Shown piece after piece: positions 46,477 to 58,785 of a DNA stretch of 64,000 bases. Source of the DNA: Macrosoma leucophasiata. Its lineage: Eukaryota > Arthropoda > Insecta > Lepidoptera > Hedylidae. Made by a program: the position numbers and the translations under genes. Positions within the stretch are counted from its first letter, which is position 1. Every line of letters starts with the position of its first letter. The notes beneath the pieces are model-generated. The model was not told where the DNA came from. It saw only the letters and a list, made by a program, of their open reading frames with translations, and ran no database searches. The stretch lies in assembly GCA_036365455.1 (NCBI GenBank), contig JAWQUS010000008.1:17343501-17407500 (forward strand), read 5' to 3'.

Positions 46477-46837
46477 CTAGCTGTTGCCAGCGGCTTCGCC
46501 CGCGTGGATGTCGTTTTATAATCCTAAATTTTCTTTGCTATAAACCTCACGGAGCCCGAGACCTTTCCAACGAATGCAAAACCCTGGAAATCGGTTCTTG
46601 CGTTCTGGAGTTATAACGTCAGGAAGGAAAACCCGACTTATTTTTATATTATAGACTAGCTGTTGTGCCCGCGGCTTCGCAGGCGCGGCTGTCGTTTTAT
46701 AATCCTGAATTTTCTTTACTATAAACCTCACGGAGCTCGAGACCTTTCCAACGAATGCAAAACCGTGGAAATCGGTTCGTGCGTTCTGGAGTTATAGCGT
46801 CAGGAAGAAAAACCCGACTTATTTTTATATTATAGAT
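46477..46837 (+). repeat. Two tandem ~180-bp CTAGCTGTTG repeats
   Basis: Units 46477-46655 and 46656-46837 are about 95 per cent alike by eye (CTAGCTGTTG to TTATTTTTATATTATAGA), with a few substitutions and a small indel between them. Confidence 0.85.
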
Positions 46838-48192
46838 TAAAAATAAATCGACGTCCAAACTTAACAAAAACAACATCTGACAGATAGGTAATAGGCATTA
46901 TCAGTAACTTAGCGACTCTTGGATGGTTACAGGCAACAAATAAAATATTAATGTTATTTAATCCTGGCAGATCCTACTACGGATGACGCCAGAATACTGT
47001 TGCAACTATATCAATTGTCAATGAGTTAATGTTGTTTAATTTTTTTTTTAATGAAGAATGTAATTCATGTGAACGTATAGAGCGTCATGGTCTTTGACCA
47101 AGCTCTTTAAATGAAGAATTAAAAAAAAATGTTATTTAACAATTTACAAATGGTGGAACTCAATATTTGCTTAGCCGGTTATTATGAGAAACATATTCAC
47201 TGCCCCTATTTTAAAAAATAAAGTTAAAGCTAAATCAGAGAATATGTAAAGTCAAAACAAGATGATACTACTCACCCAAAATGCTTAGGTATTTATTGCC
47301 ATGACTAGTTGTATATTATGGGCATGATTTCTCAAACTTATGACTTCACATAAGTCATTATCATCACTTCAGCCGAAAGACGTCTACTGCTTGATAATTG
47401 CCTCGTCCAAAGATGATTACAACAGTGTTGAGGGAAAATATGCCATGATCGCCACGCCAGACATTTGATTGGCGATTCGCGATCGTAGTGGCGGCAGATT
47501 TATAGAGCTGATCGGTTGCTACTGCTCATCTCGCGTTGTTGTATTTATACTTACCATGATATTTTTGAAGGTGCCATGATATTTTAAAAATAACCAAAGG
47601 ACACCAATGCATGTGCGCGTTTATAAGAAATCATCATCACACATAAGTAGTCCTGAATCTTATCGCTTGATACTTATTAAGTATAAAACAAATTCTGCTC
47701 AGCACCATGATATGTAAGTTGGAACCTGATAAATCTAGAATTACCTTGTGTTTATCTTTTCTGTGCCAAAACGAAATGAATGGAATTCCATTAATTCTCA
47801 AGAAAGATTTAAAAAGATTACTGTGAAAATAATAGTCTGCATTTGACGATTATTGAAGAGATCAGATCAAAAATTATTATGGGCTAATACCGGAATGGCA
47901 ATTCAATAATTTTATAACAAAACAATGCAAGGAATTGATTCTTGACAGGCGGGCAACAAATTGAGATAATGCTTTCATTTATTATTCTTAGATACGGAAC
48001 CCTAAGTGTATCTATGAGGAATAATTCCTAAATATATCGCCATATTATAGGCATATCTACAACCCATGTGCAGCGTGGAGGTTGCTTGCTAGTGGTTACA
48101 CAAGCTATGTAGCTAAGTAACAGTAACACTACTGACTACGAAGTGATTCAACTGCAGCAATTTACCAATATGGCGGCACAAGCGGGATAAAA
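46838..48192. other. Intergenic, no gene seen
   Basis: One CAGCCGAAAGACGTC-type repeat fragment at about 47370-47500. Nothing else recognised. Confidence 0.4.
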
Positions 48193-48501
48193 CCATGGAG
48201 CAACATGGGTCACCGGCCGCGGCGGACCGGAGGGGAGTAGCCATAGCGTTTATTACCGATGCAAAACAGTCTGTCATTTTTTGAAGGGGGAAATACGTGT
48301 GACACACACACTACAAAAATAGTCTATGGCTACGAAACTCACACCTTGAATTTAACAAAATACATAAACGATTTCACGCACACATTTAATCATCTAGGCG
48401 ACAGGCACAGGCACACTTGTGCTTGTACTTTGCCAGAGGGGAAAGCCTGCATATGGCTGCTCCCCTCCGGCCCGCCGCAGCCGGTGGCCCACGTTGCTCA
48501 A
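48193..48501. mobile_element. CpG-rich inverted repeat, possible MITE
   Basis: 48193-48248 and 48450-48501 are inverted near-copies (GGGTCACCGGCCGCGGCGGA against GCCCGCCGCAGCCGGTGGCC; AGGGGAGTAGCCATA against ATGGCTGCTCCCCT). The spacer is ordinary AT-rich sequence. No target duplication was identified. Confidence 0.55.
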
Positions 48502-49657
48502 TAGAAATATCGATTATTACACAGACAAAGTCGTAGAAAGCACAAGTCATTCTAAAAGTGTATTTTTATCAGTTTTCCAAACTCCCGGCAAACTGTCCCA
48601 CACTACGTATATAAACCTGTGTCGTGGGTGTCATTGTTCACAATATACAACACATACACAAACCTGAAACATCTGTAGGTCATCGATATAATTTTCACTT
48701 TTCCATTGTGATTGGACTGCAGTAATTTGATTACACGCGTTAATAACCCAATACGTTCGCGCTTCACGCTCGCTGTAGATATTGTTCGATGAAGTTCGTA
48801 AGCTCCGGCCTCGGTTGCGTCAGCCGGCCTTCGGTGTCCGCAGTCTTAGAAATAGGTGCACCCAGGCATCCACGAACACGAAGGCGTGTCTCCAGGCCAA
48901 TTACATCATACCCGTTACAAGTTTACTAGGTCAATGCCCACTAGTATCGCCACGTAAGTTACATACAGTGACATAATTATTTTAGTAGACCAATGACTCT
49001 GAAGTATTTCAGTAAAAATAATTTTCGCATCAACTCATGGGCGTGGGTTTACGCGTATGTCAATGGCACCTCTATGAGCTTCGCCGCATATCGTGATGGT
49101 TTTGGCTCTCGCTGTAGTTTACGTCATCTTATCGCTTCTAACTGATTATTAAAGCAGTCGCGATCACAATTATTATTGTATTGATAGGTACTTATTAAAA
49201 TACAATTGGTTATCGCTATTGCTTTCGAAGGCGGTATGAAATAACAAGATAACATCACAAATTATATAAGCCTCAGGATATAGCAATACCAGAGAAAAAA
49301 TATTTTATGTACAGTAACTACACTGACGATGTAATAATAATAGTAGGTACAATGAATAGATTTCGGCAAACAAAACCTTGTACGGTAATTTTGTAATCAT
49401 CCCAAAACATAGACTCGTAGAGTTTCGTAGCATAGATAGGTTTGCTACGAAAGTCTACGAACTAATAACAAAGAAGTGTGATAGAACTTCGGAACAAAAT
49501 AAGAAAACGAGAGGTACTTACTTACTTCTATCTGTTACCTATTATAAAACATAGTCCCCCCGGCGTCTGTCTGTCTGTCTGTTTGCAATAAACTCAAAGA
49601 TTTCTGCTCAGATTTTCATGCGGTTTACACCAATAGATAGAGTGATGCTTGGGGAAG

Positions 49658-49698
<41 letters not shown>

Positions 49699-49839
49699 GT
49701 TAATATTTTGTGCAAATTGGTTGCAATATAACGATAAATGTCGTAGGTGTCGGAAAAAAAACAAGGTGCCTAGGAGCTGACTGCCTAAACCTTTTGAGCT
49801 ATAAAAAATAATGTACTTATGGTGAAATTTTATTTTTGA
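48502..49839. other. Intergenic, TA microsatellite, no gene seen
   Basis: Contains a TA repeat at 49661-49693 and a GTCTGTCTGTCTG tract at about 49566. No exon supported. Confidence 0.4.
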
Positions 49840-50165
49840 TAGATCTACATAAGAGTCTACGATGGCATACCTATATATTTTCTTTATGGACAGCTTATTA
49901 TTGGTGCTACCAAAAAATAAGTCACTTACAAAGTGGTAATTGAAAAGCTATCTACCAATAATGTATGAATCCTTATCAATATAAATATTTTTGTTACCTA
50001 AAGCATTTCATGCACATTTTTTTAATAAACTACACTATATAATTAAAACAAACATCTTAGAAGTTACTGCGAGAAATAACGCGATAATAAATGTAATTCA
50101 AACGCGTTGGTCACACCGTCGATATCACCCTGCTGTATTTTTTTGTTAATTTTTTTGTGTCGACC
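49840..50165. repeat. Repeat shared with 5940-6265
   Basis: Shared words include CTACCAAAAAATAAGTCACTTAC and TCTTAGAAGTTACTGCGAGAAA (TCTTAGAAGTTGTCGCGAGAAA at 6090). Confidence 0.6.
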
Positions 50166-50230
50166 TGTATTACTAGTCCGTCTTACACAATTTCGACCAG
50201 GTTCACGTGTCCTAACGGGAGTTCAACAAA

Positions 50231-50695
50231 GGAGATGTTGCAAGCACGGCTCTGGTTCGTACACGTCGTCAAAAAATCGATAAATTATAGAAGAATCCGA
50301 AAAAAATACAATTAATTTATTCAAGAATATATTTTAGAGTTACAACCACATTTAATTCAAACGATTTTATCATTTCAACTATGTTCAACATGGCGGCGAT
50401 ACAGCCGATTGGGATCAATCTATTTCGATAGTATTTAGAAAATATCACTTTTTTTTCTCCAAGTACAATTTTCAAAAAAACAATTAAAAAATGAAAATTT
50501 CAAAATTACATCGCGCGCCATATTCGCCATGTTGGTTTTGAGTTGCAATCCTAACTGCAAATAATGTTTTGAAACTGCAAACAAAGCTAAATAAGTGAAA
50601 ATATTCAGTAAAAAAGTTTTTATATTGATTTTGCCTGTTTTATGATATTGTGTACAATACATGGCCGGAGGTTCATACATTTTTGCAACATCTCT
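50231..50695 (-). mobile_element. Spy-like element, copy A
   Basis: Ends GGAGATGTTGC and GCAACATCTC, flanked by AAA on the left and a mutated TTT on the right. Opposite orientation to copies B and C, with which it shares TACATGGCCGGAGG and ACCATGTTCAACATGGCGGCG-type words. Confidence 0.75.
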
Positions 50696-51119
50696 TATTA
50701 CATGTTAATTTTGCATGTCCAGTAGGTACCTGCCCGGTTAGTGGACAATAAGAGTATCTTTACATACCTATTCTCTACTCTCTACCATTATTGCTTTTGT
50801 AGGCGGTAAAGCAAATCAATAATCAGATTATCGCTATTGTTTTTCAAATCCATTGGTACTTAGGTCAGTAGGTATCTATCTACCTACTTACAAGAACCGA
50901 TGAGACAACAAATGATTCTAAAAATATGTGATTCCATTGCAATCTCATACAGTCAGTAGGACAGCGGTCAGATAGGTATGGGTAGTAGATAAGATAAGAA
51001 TCCCAGTAACAATATGTTGAAATAATAGTATCATTAAGGGACAAGGACACCACAACGATTATCGGGACGCGGTACAAACCCACTCAAAGGGACACATAAT
51101 AATATGGTCACGTTAACAC

Positions 51120-51800
51120 AACTATACATATATATTACTAGCTGTGCCCGCGACTTCGTCCACGTGAGAAAAAATATGATTGTTCAGTATCTACCCGGAT
51201 GAAGTCGTGGGCGCAGCTAGTATAAAGTAGCCTTAGTTAATCCTTATTACATCAACTATCTGCCAGTGAAAGTCCCGTCAAAATCGGAGACACCTACATA
51301 CTCGTACTATATAGGTATGTATGTATGTATGGTTGTATGGAGATAAAAGTAGCCTAAGTTACTCCTTATTACATCAGCTACCTACCCGTGGAAGTCCCGT
51401 CAAATTCGGATATACTCCAATTCTACTTATTTGTATGTAGGTATGTAGGTATGTATGTATGTATGTATGTATGTATGGAGACAAAAGAAGCCTACTCCTT
51501 ATTACATTAGCTACCTACCTGTGGAAGTCCCGTCAAAGTCGGTTACACTCTAATTCTATTTATTTGTATGTAGGTATGTATGTATGTATGGATGTATGGA
51601 GATAAAAGTAGCCTAAGTTACTCCTTATTACATCAGCTACCTACCGGCTGAAGTCCCGTCAAAGTCGGATACACTCCAATTCTACTTATTTGTATGTAGG
51701 TATGTATGGATGTATGGAGATAAAAGTAGCCTAAGTTACTCCTTATCATATCAGCTCTCTGCCAGTGAAAGTCCCGTCAAAATCGGTCCAGCCGTTCCCA
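51120..51800 (+). repeat. ~120-bp minisatellite with GTAT microsatellite cores
   Basis: After an inverted CTAGCTGTGCCCGCGACTTCG / TGAAGTCGTGGGCGCAGCTAG pair (51139-51222), about four units of GAGATAAAAGTAGCC..GTGGAAGTCCCGTCAAA..TCTACTTATTTGTATGTAG follow (starting near 51341, 51477, 51598 and 51717). Each has a variable ATGT run. It ends in an ACAG tract at 51822-51850. Confidence 0.8.
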
Positions 51801-51816
51801 AGATTAGCCCCGCCAA

Positions 51817-51851
<35 letters not shown>

Positions 51852-52019
51852 AAAATTGTAAAAAAATTTGTTTTGGTATATGTGCCGTGTATACATACAT
51901 ATGCAATTAGTAAAAAGCGGTTATTTTAATATTACAAACAAACACTCCAATTTTATTTATTTGTATAGATTACAAACAGACACTCCAATTTTATTTATTT
52001 GTATAGATTTATAAGAATT

Positions 52020-52494
52020 CAATTGTTAAAATGCCGAATGGTCCTGATGAAATCTAGTCTTGATGATCGATAGTAAACATAAGTTTGTAGTTTAGTAGGC
52101 ATCGCTGTGATCACCACCGAATCTGATGAAAAATGAAAACCACCCGTAACTGCGTTTTTTTTTACAAATAATAATTGGCAGGTAAATAGGTGCTTAATTC
52201 TATTTATATAGTCTGGTTCACTGTGCCAAATTAAATTTAGAAATGCGAGTGTGAATCACCGTTGGTTATTAGCGTTTCTATAACAACGGTGTCAACAAAC
52301 AAAAGAATCTTATCAAAACGCTATTCCAATGACATATTAATGTATCAAACATCCAAACTCGCTTCGATAGTACCTAAATATTAACAAAAGGAAAATAACT
52401 CAACACTTGTCTGACGCGCATGTCATTGAATCTTCAGTAATTTTTTTTAAATATTATTTACCGTAACTTTTATTTGTTTAGTTTTGCGTCAATT
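52020..52494. other. Intergenic, no gene seen
   Basis: Nothing recognised. Confidence 0.4.
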
Positions 52495-53000
52495 ATGGTG
52501 TTTTGAACAGAGCGCAGCTATTGGTCGAGGCGGCGTATGCGCTAGTTTATTCTAGGTAAAAAGGGTTTGTCTCGCTGCTCGAAGCGGAATGCGCGAAGCG
52601 AGTGGTATTTTCATTCGGTCGATTTATATGAAGTGGCCACTACTATTTTGAGTACGGCACATGGATGCCGCGTGTCGCGTCGCTTCTGTCGTTCTGACGT
52701 TCACATACAAGCTCATCGGGTACCTATATGACGCAACATTCGTATTGCTTGCTCGAGTTGCACATTGCGTGTTTTGTCTGACGTTCCCTTTGGCATCACC
52801 TGCACTCGACTCGACTCGACGCCACGAATCGACTCGCTCAATTCACTCATTCCGATTTTAACTACTGCGCCGGTTAGTCGCGCGCGCCTCGGTACTTTTT
52901 ATAAACACGTGGCTCGGTGGTTCCTTCGCATTATAACCTAAATTCGTAGCAAGTTCTTTAACCCTCCCGTTGCTGCAGTCACAGTTGACATCTAAAAGTA
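52495..53000 (+). promoter_or_regulatory. Candidate promoter and non-coding first exon
   Basis: A CpG- and GC-rich island in AT-rich DNA. TATAAA at 52900-52905 is followed by about 90 bases to AAAA/GTAAGT with the donor at 52998-52999. This layout fits a core promoter with a short 5' UTR exon of a plus-strand gene whose coding exons would be downstream, beyond what I can identify. A 66-codon frame at 52661-52861 lies upstream of the TATA box and is probably not translated. Confidence 0.35.
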
Positions 53001-53564
53001 AGTGCTATATTAAATATTATTTTAAGGTTTTTTGTATCTATTATTATACTTATGTACCTATCTAATTACGCAGATAATTACGATAAATGAATAGCAAATT
53101 GTAGTAATACAATTGATAAGTAAGTATTACCGAATATTATTAAGTTTTGGTTAATATAAATGTAGTTACTTAATCAATATTAATAAATTAGACTTCGTAT
53201 GATCGTTCTCAATGTTCCCACGATTTTAATTCCTTAAGATAGCGAGTATTGGGAAACCCGCGCAGCGTCGCTTGCGCTTATTTAGGATTGCGTACCTATC
53301 CTGTGGGATTTTTGGTACCTACTAATTGAAACAAATTGCGAATGTTGTTTACTTAAAGTCTAGTAATTTGTTTATTAAGACTTTCTGTACCAATTTGTTG
53401 GAAAACTTACAATAATTTAATAAATGGTGAATAATTCAATAAGTAGTTAGATACTTTACATACGTTTTCAGGAACTCATAAAAATACATTCATGTGAAGT
53501 AAGTACGTATCTACTTACTAAACAGTTTTTTTTTGCTAGATTAATTATGCTTATTTCTCTTAAA
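53001..53564. other. Intergenic, no gene seen
   Basis: AT-rich; nothing recognised. If the 52495-53000 promoter is real, this is the start of its first intron. Confidence 0.4.
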
Positions 53565-54196
53565 GGAGATGTTGCTAAAATGTATGGTCCTCCGGCCATG
53601 TATTGTACACAATATCATTAACAGGCAAAATCAATATAAAAACGTTTTTTTACTGCATATTTTCACTTATTTAGCTTTGTTTGCAGTTACAAAACATTAT
53701 TTGCAGTTAGAATTGCAACTCAAAACTAACATGGCGAATATGGCAAGCGATGTCATTTTGACATTTTCATTTTTTAAATTGTTTTTTTGATTATACAGTA
53801 CTTGGAGAAAAAGTAGTATTTTCTAAATATTATCGAAATCGATTTCATGTGTTCATACCATAATAATCGATTTCCAATTTTAAAAAAATCATCGGAACTT
53901 CTTAAAATTGCTCGATTCGATACGTCGATCGTAGATTTTTTTGATAATATGTGATGCACTAATAAGATACAGTACAATTAGTTTTGTTTTATCAACAAAG
54001 GTACTATTCCAAGCGTCAGCTGTATCGCCGCAATGTTGAACATGGTTGAAAATGATAAAATCGTTTGAATTAAATGTGGTTGTAACTCTTAAATATATTC
54101 TTTTCGGTTAATTTATTGTATTTTTTTCGGTTTCTTCTTTAATTTACCCATTTTTTGAGGACATGTACGAACCAGAGCCGAGCTCGCAACATCTCC
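53565..54196 (+). mobile_element. Spy-like element, copy B
   Basis: GGAGATGTTGC..GCAACATCTCC precisely between AAA and TTT, 632 bp. It has no transposase and no other target duplication. An internal ~165-bp segment (about 53830-53995, around ATCGATTTC and GCTCGATTCGATACG) is absent from copy C. Confidence 0.85.
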
Positions 54197-56395
54197 TTTC
54201 GTAAACTATTCCTACCACACGTTTATTTATTTTACTATGCATTACTTCGACGGCATGTTATTATTATCTACTTAGCTCATTAGTAAAGTTCAATAAGGAA
54301 AACAAATGTTCCGAGTGGTTCTAATAATAGCGGTACCACTATTTAGTAGTAAAGTACCTACATGAACATTAATACCTACTCTTTATAGACATTTTCCGAC
54401 TTACTAAAATATTACAGTATACCTATTTCGGTTTTACTAAGAAGCACAGGAGGTGTGTCAGGGCCGTGAAATTGGTGCTCCACACTCTCTGCCTACCCCG
54501 TAAGGGACTTGGCGTGAATATACATACATACCTATTTAGGTTTTAAGTGTTCATCCAAATCCATATGGTCAATGCACAATTCTATTGCACATATTTATTA
54601 TCTTAAGTACCTACAGTTAACTTATTGACAGCTCGGTTGGTTTATAAGTAATGTTTATAAAAAAAATACTTAAATGCTTCATAAACTTAAGTTCTGTAAC
54701 AATTCCAAACCTTTAAAAAAAAACCTGAAATTATAACAAATGTTTTATAGGTAGGTATTTAAAGATCAAATCAAGATAAAGTACTATGTTAGGTAGGTAC
54801 CTATTTGCTGATTGTATTGTTATATTTTAGATTGTTTACGTCAGTAACCCAATATACCTTTGTTGTGCTAAGCTTGGTAACCCATATTTTAAGGGTTTCT
54901 ATATTCAAAGAGATTATAAGTATCCCATTACTAAGCCACCGAAGAATGTGTGTGTATTTCGTTCTATTTGGACTTTGTTTTAACATTAGTCATGCTTATA
55001 TGTAGGCGTAGGAATAAGCAAACATCATAAACTGCACAGAAATAACGTAGGGAATGAATATTTGCATATGTATAGGACCGAGGTCAGAGATATCCCAAAA
55101 TCGAATAAATCGTGTAGGTAGATACGCGATGGCTGTCAAGAACGATTTTCAAGTTCAACGCGTGTTCAACGTCGCAAGAATGACATTTTCACATTGTGTG
55201 TGTTAACAGCTGACGTCAAGGCAAATATTAATTCATAAACCGCAATACCTATATAACTAAACCTTTTCAGAAAGTTTCGCTTGCACAATATAGGTATTTT
55301 ATTGTTGTGGATAAATCACTTTTAATTACTTATTAGGTAGGTATTAAGAAAAATAAACGTTACTTTTACGTCCCGGATACACACTGATTGATGCGATTAC
55401 CTTACCTCGTGTAGCCTTATTGATGCATTTTTGTCTGTGTTATTATTCTGATTCACATCTTGGATCTGAAAACGGATGCTATTTTCGTAATCAGCACCCC
55501 AAGAAACCTCGAAATTGATACCCATATCACATTATGATAAAAAAGTCTGTCCACCATCTTGGATCCGAAAACGGTTGCCTCTTTCGTAATCAGCACCCCA
55601 AAAAACAAAATTGACACCCATCATTATAGGTTAACTGACATCCCATACCCATATTACTCACATGATAATTGTGTGCCTTCGAGCTCTACCATTGAAGCTC
55701 TACCACCGTACGTTACCACTTAGCAGCAGGTAAATTATAGACATATTAATATAACTACACAAATATTAATATAATGCGGTGCTGCTGATCGATGAAGTAT
55801 GAAGAGTAATCGGTTTTGAGTGTTCTTTTAAAAAATTGTTTAAAAGTATAATGAAACATTGTCACATTACTTTATTATCACTTTCATACCATTGGGTACA
55901 CCACCCGGAACTAAGCAGTTGATCTGTATTTCATATCTTTGACGCAATGTTCCAAATGTTCCGAATGTTCCAAATGATGCATAAAATGATTCGGCACAGT
56001 TTAGTGTTTCAGATGCTAATGTTCCATCCACCACTGTCATATTTAAAAAAATCTACATATGTAACTAGACAAATATCGATATGGACCATAAAAAAATATC
56101 GATATTGTATATATCACAACACTAGTGAAGATTTTCGTTTTAGTTCAATTTAATAATTATTAAAGGGTTTTTAGGGTAACGGTGGTATTAAATATCTTTA
56201 ACTATACCTCCTCGATTTACTGGAGGTCTTACTTTTCATTTTACGTGTTAAAATAACACAAAACGGCATTTTTACCCAGAGATGTGTTGTTCTAAGCTGT
56301 CTACACGACACTACGAGCGGCGAACGAATGGTTCGGCCGAACTGTGTGTGTTCAGGCATAGTTGTGGTGCGCTTGCCACGCCCACATTACCATTC
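54197..56395. other. Intergenic with a tandem repeat, no gene seen
   Basis: 54480-54530 is another CTCTGCCTACCCCGTAAGGG fragment. 55453-55640 is two tandem ~98-bp units (CATCTTGGATC..GAAAACGG, TTTCGTAATCAGCACCCCAA). No exon was found. Confidence 0.5.
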
Positions 56396-57312
56396 CATCT
56401 TTATTTATCTATTCCGTGGTCGTAACTACTGATATATCGATCTTGCTCCACTTTTTCAAAAATGGCATCCATTTTATCCGTAATAGGGTGTACCAGAGCG
56501 AGGTGCATCTTTGACATCAAAATTTCCGGATTGAAAACGCTTAAACCAAAGGAGATGTTGCAAAAATGTATGGACCTCCGGCCATGCATTGTACACAATA
56601 TCATTAAACAGGCAAAATCAATATAAAAAACGATTTTTACTGCATATTTTCACTTATTTAGCTTTGTTTGCAGTTACAAAACATTATTTGCAGATAGAAT
56701 TACAACTCAAAACCATGGCTAATATGGCGGGAAACGTCATTTTGACATATTTTTTTTAATTGGTTTTGATTATTAGTATAGTACTTGGAGAAAAAAGTAA
56801 TATTTTCTAAATACTATCGAATTCGATTGATCCCAAGCGTCGGCTGTATCGCCGCCATGTTGAACGTAGATGAAAATGATAAAATCGTTTGAAATAAATG
56901 TGGTTGTAACTCTAAAATATATTCTTGAATAAATTAATTGTATTTTTTTCGGCTTCTTCTTTAATTTACCCATTTTTAGGACGTGTACGAACCAGAGCCG
57001 AGCTCGCAACATCTCCTTTGTGCTACTCTCACAGACTCTCATAGGTCCATAAATATCGCAATTTTTTTTCGCTGATTGCGTTGCATTTTTACCTTTTTTG
57101 TAGTAAAATTTTAAAATGTATCGAATTTCTTCATTAGATTCACTCATCTTGACAGTACGAAAAACAAATGAAAATCCTCACATTTGCCTAATTTGAAATT
57201 CTTCCTCTTTAAAATTTTAACTTTCAATGATACCAAAACCAGCCAGATACAAATACTACAGCCAAAGAGATTTTATTACAAGTTCATACATACTATAATG
57301 CGAAAAGACTTT
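56396..57312 (-). mobile_element. Truncated mariner, interrupted by a Spy-like element
   Basis: On the minus strand from about 57312: the mariner 5' region, then MSESNEEIRYILKFYYKKGK and NCDIYG of the transposase. The frame is broken at 57017 by the Spy-like insertion and resumes at 56550 (VFNPEILMSKMHL, then DAIFEKVEQDRYISSYD). It stops at about 56396, losing the catalytic half. It retains the DNA-binding region that the copy at 12392 has partly deleted. Confidence 0.85.
56551..57016 (+). mobile_element. Spy-like element, copy C, inside a mariner
   Basis: GGAGATGTTGC..GCAACATCTCC, 466 bp, between AAA and TTT. Removing it gives CTTAAACC-AAATTT-GTGCTACTCTC, which equals the uninterrupted mariner at about 12690-12712 apart from one base. 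So no target sequence was duplicated, the published hallmark of Spy elements. Confidence 0.88.
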
Positions 57313-57365
57313 TACTTTACTTCATATAGTTGGGGGAAAAACCCCCAACTATATGAAGTAAAGTA
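57313..57365. repeat. Perfect 24-bp hairpin at the mariner terminus
   Basis: Arms 57313-57336 and 57342-57365 with an AAAAA loop. The right arm carries the expected mariner end (AAAAACCCCCAACTATA) and flank; the left arm is its inverted copy. Confidence 0.9.
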
Positions 57366-58753
57366 CATACATATAAAACCGGTTGTTAAGAATGAGCGAA
57401 GCACGAGGTCAGAAAAAAAAATTGCAGTTCGATTCTTACCTGTTCTTTTTTTTGTTCCATTCACAAACTGAATAGGTACAAAAATGAAAGTTGTAAGAAG
57501 CGTAAACTATACTGACAAATTCTTTGAACATACCATACAAATAAACAGAGATTTAAAACAATAAGCTATTATTGTTTCAAATCAGTGGATAGCTACCCCA
57601 ACAAGTCATTAAGATAATGTAAAAATATACTTTCACTTATCTAGGTACTTCGTTATTTTTGGGATAATTTGGCAGCATTGCAACATTCCGACGTTTGGAA
57701 GATAATTTCGCTTAATTCACATTTGTTGATAAGACTTGCTTTTAATTTATTATTAAACCGTAAGAAGAGAAGTGTTACAAATGTATCGAACATTTAAAAT
57801 AGATGGATATATTAACAATAGCGGGTCGTTGACACCGCTTGTCGACCAAACGTTGCATGTTTCCATCATTCATCACACGTCATTACGCTACTTTCATTGA
57901 TCCACTTTTATCCAAAGTGTGTGTAAATTATATTATATGTCCCCAAGGCTATTTGTTGTACGTTATTGAAAGCCTATAAATGTATATACCTCTATATACA
58001 CATCGTACAACACCAGAAATTAAGATATACGTGTTTTCTCTCTCGACGATCTATGACGAAACCACACAATTAGAGCCCTAACTCACTAGGATGTCATGGC
58101 TACGTTGACGGCTACGTAGCTAATATACAATTATATTTAATTAAATTATTTTATTTTTAACAAGCTCCCGTATATTATAATAATTAAAAAAAATAACTTT
58201 AATTTGATACATAAATAATACATGTACGTTATGGACGTAAAAAGTGATCGGGACGGAACCAACATATGTAGGGGCGGCTAAATGCGAAATGGCAGCCGTG
58301 ATTTTTCAAAGTCTTTACATATATTGCCGTGAAGTCGATGATATTTTATTGAAAATACAAGTAAAAAAAAATACTTTCCCAAAAAAAATATAAAAAAATA
58401 CTTGCGGCCATTTTTTGATAGGCAAGCTAGTGGATATATATTCTCTAGTTTACAAATATGCGTTAGGGTGGGTATGCGATATGGTTAGGTTTGCAGCATA
58501 TATGGATGAACGAAATGATTCCGCAGTGAGATCCTAACCTATATGTTATATTTACCTGGGTGGTGCATGTCACACAACTTCTTTGTATGTAATAAAAGAA
58601 TAATAATTTCAGCCGAAAAACGTTCCAAGCTGGACAAAACTATCCCCAAAGATGCCCATAACAGTGTTATGTTGTGCGCCAAAGTTTAAAGTATATAAGT
58701 AATTATACCAAGTTTAATTGTAATCGGACCGGTAGTTTTTATGTGATGCTTGA

Positions 58754-58785
<32 letters not shown>

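Noticed and set aside
48782..48976. 64-codon frame in GC-richer DNA
   Set aside because: No recognisable motif, and no splice context that would make it an exon.
52661..52861. 66-codon frame as a gene
   Set aside because: It lies upstream of the candidate TATA box in CpG-rich DNA and resembles no protein I know.
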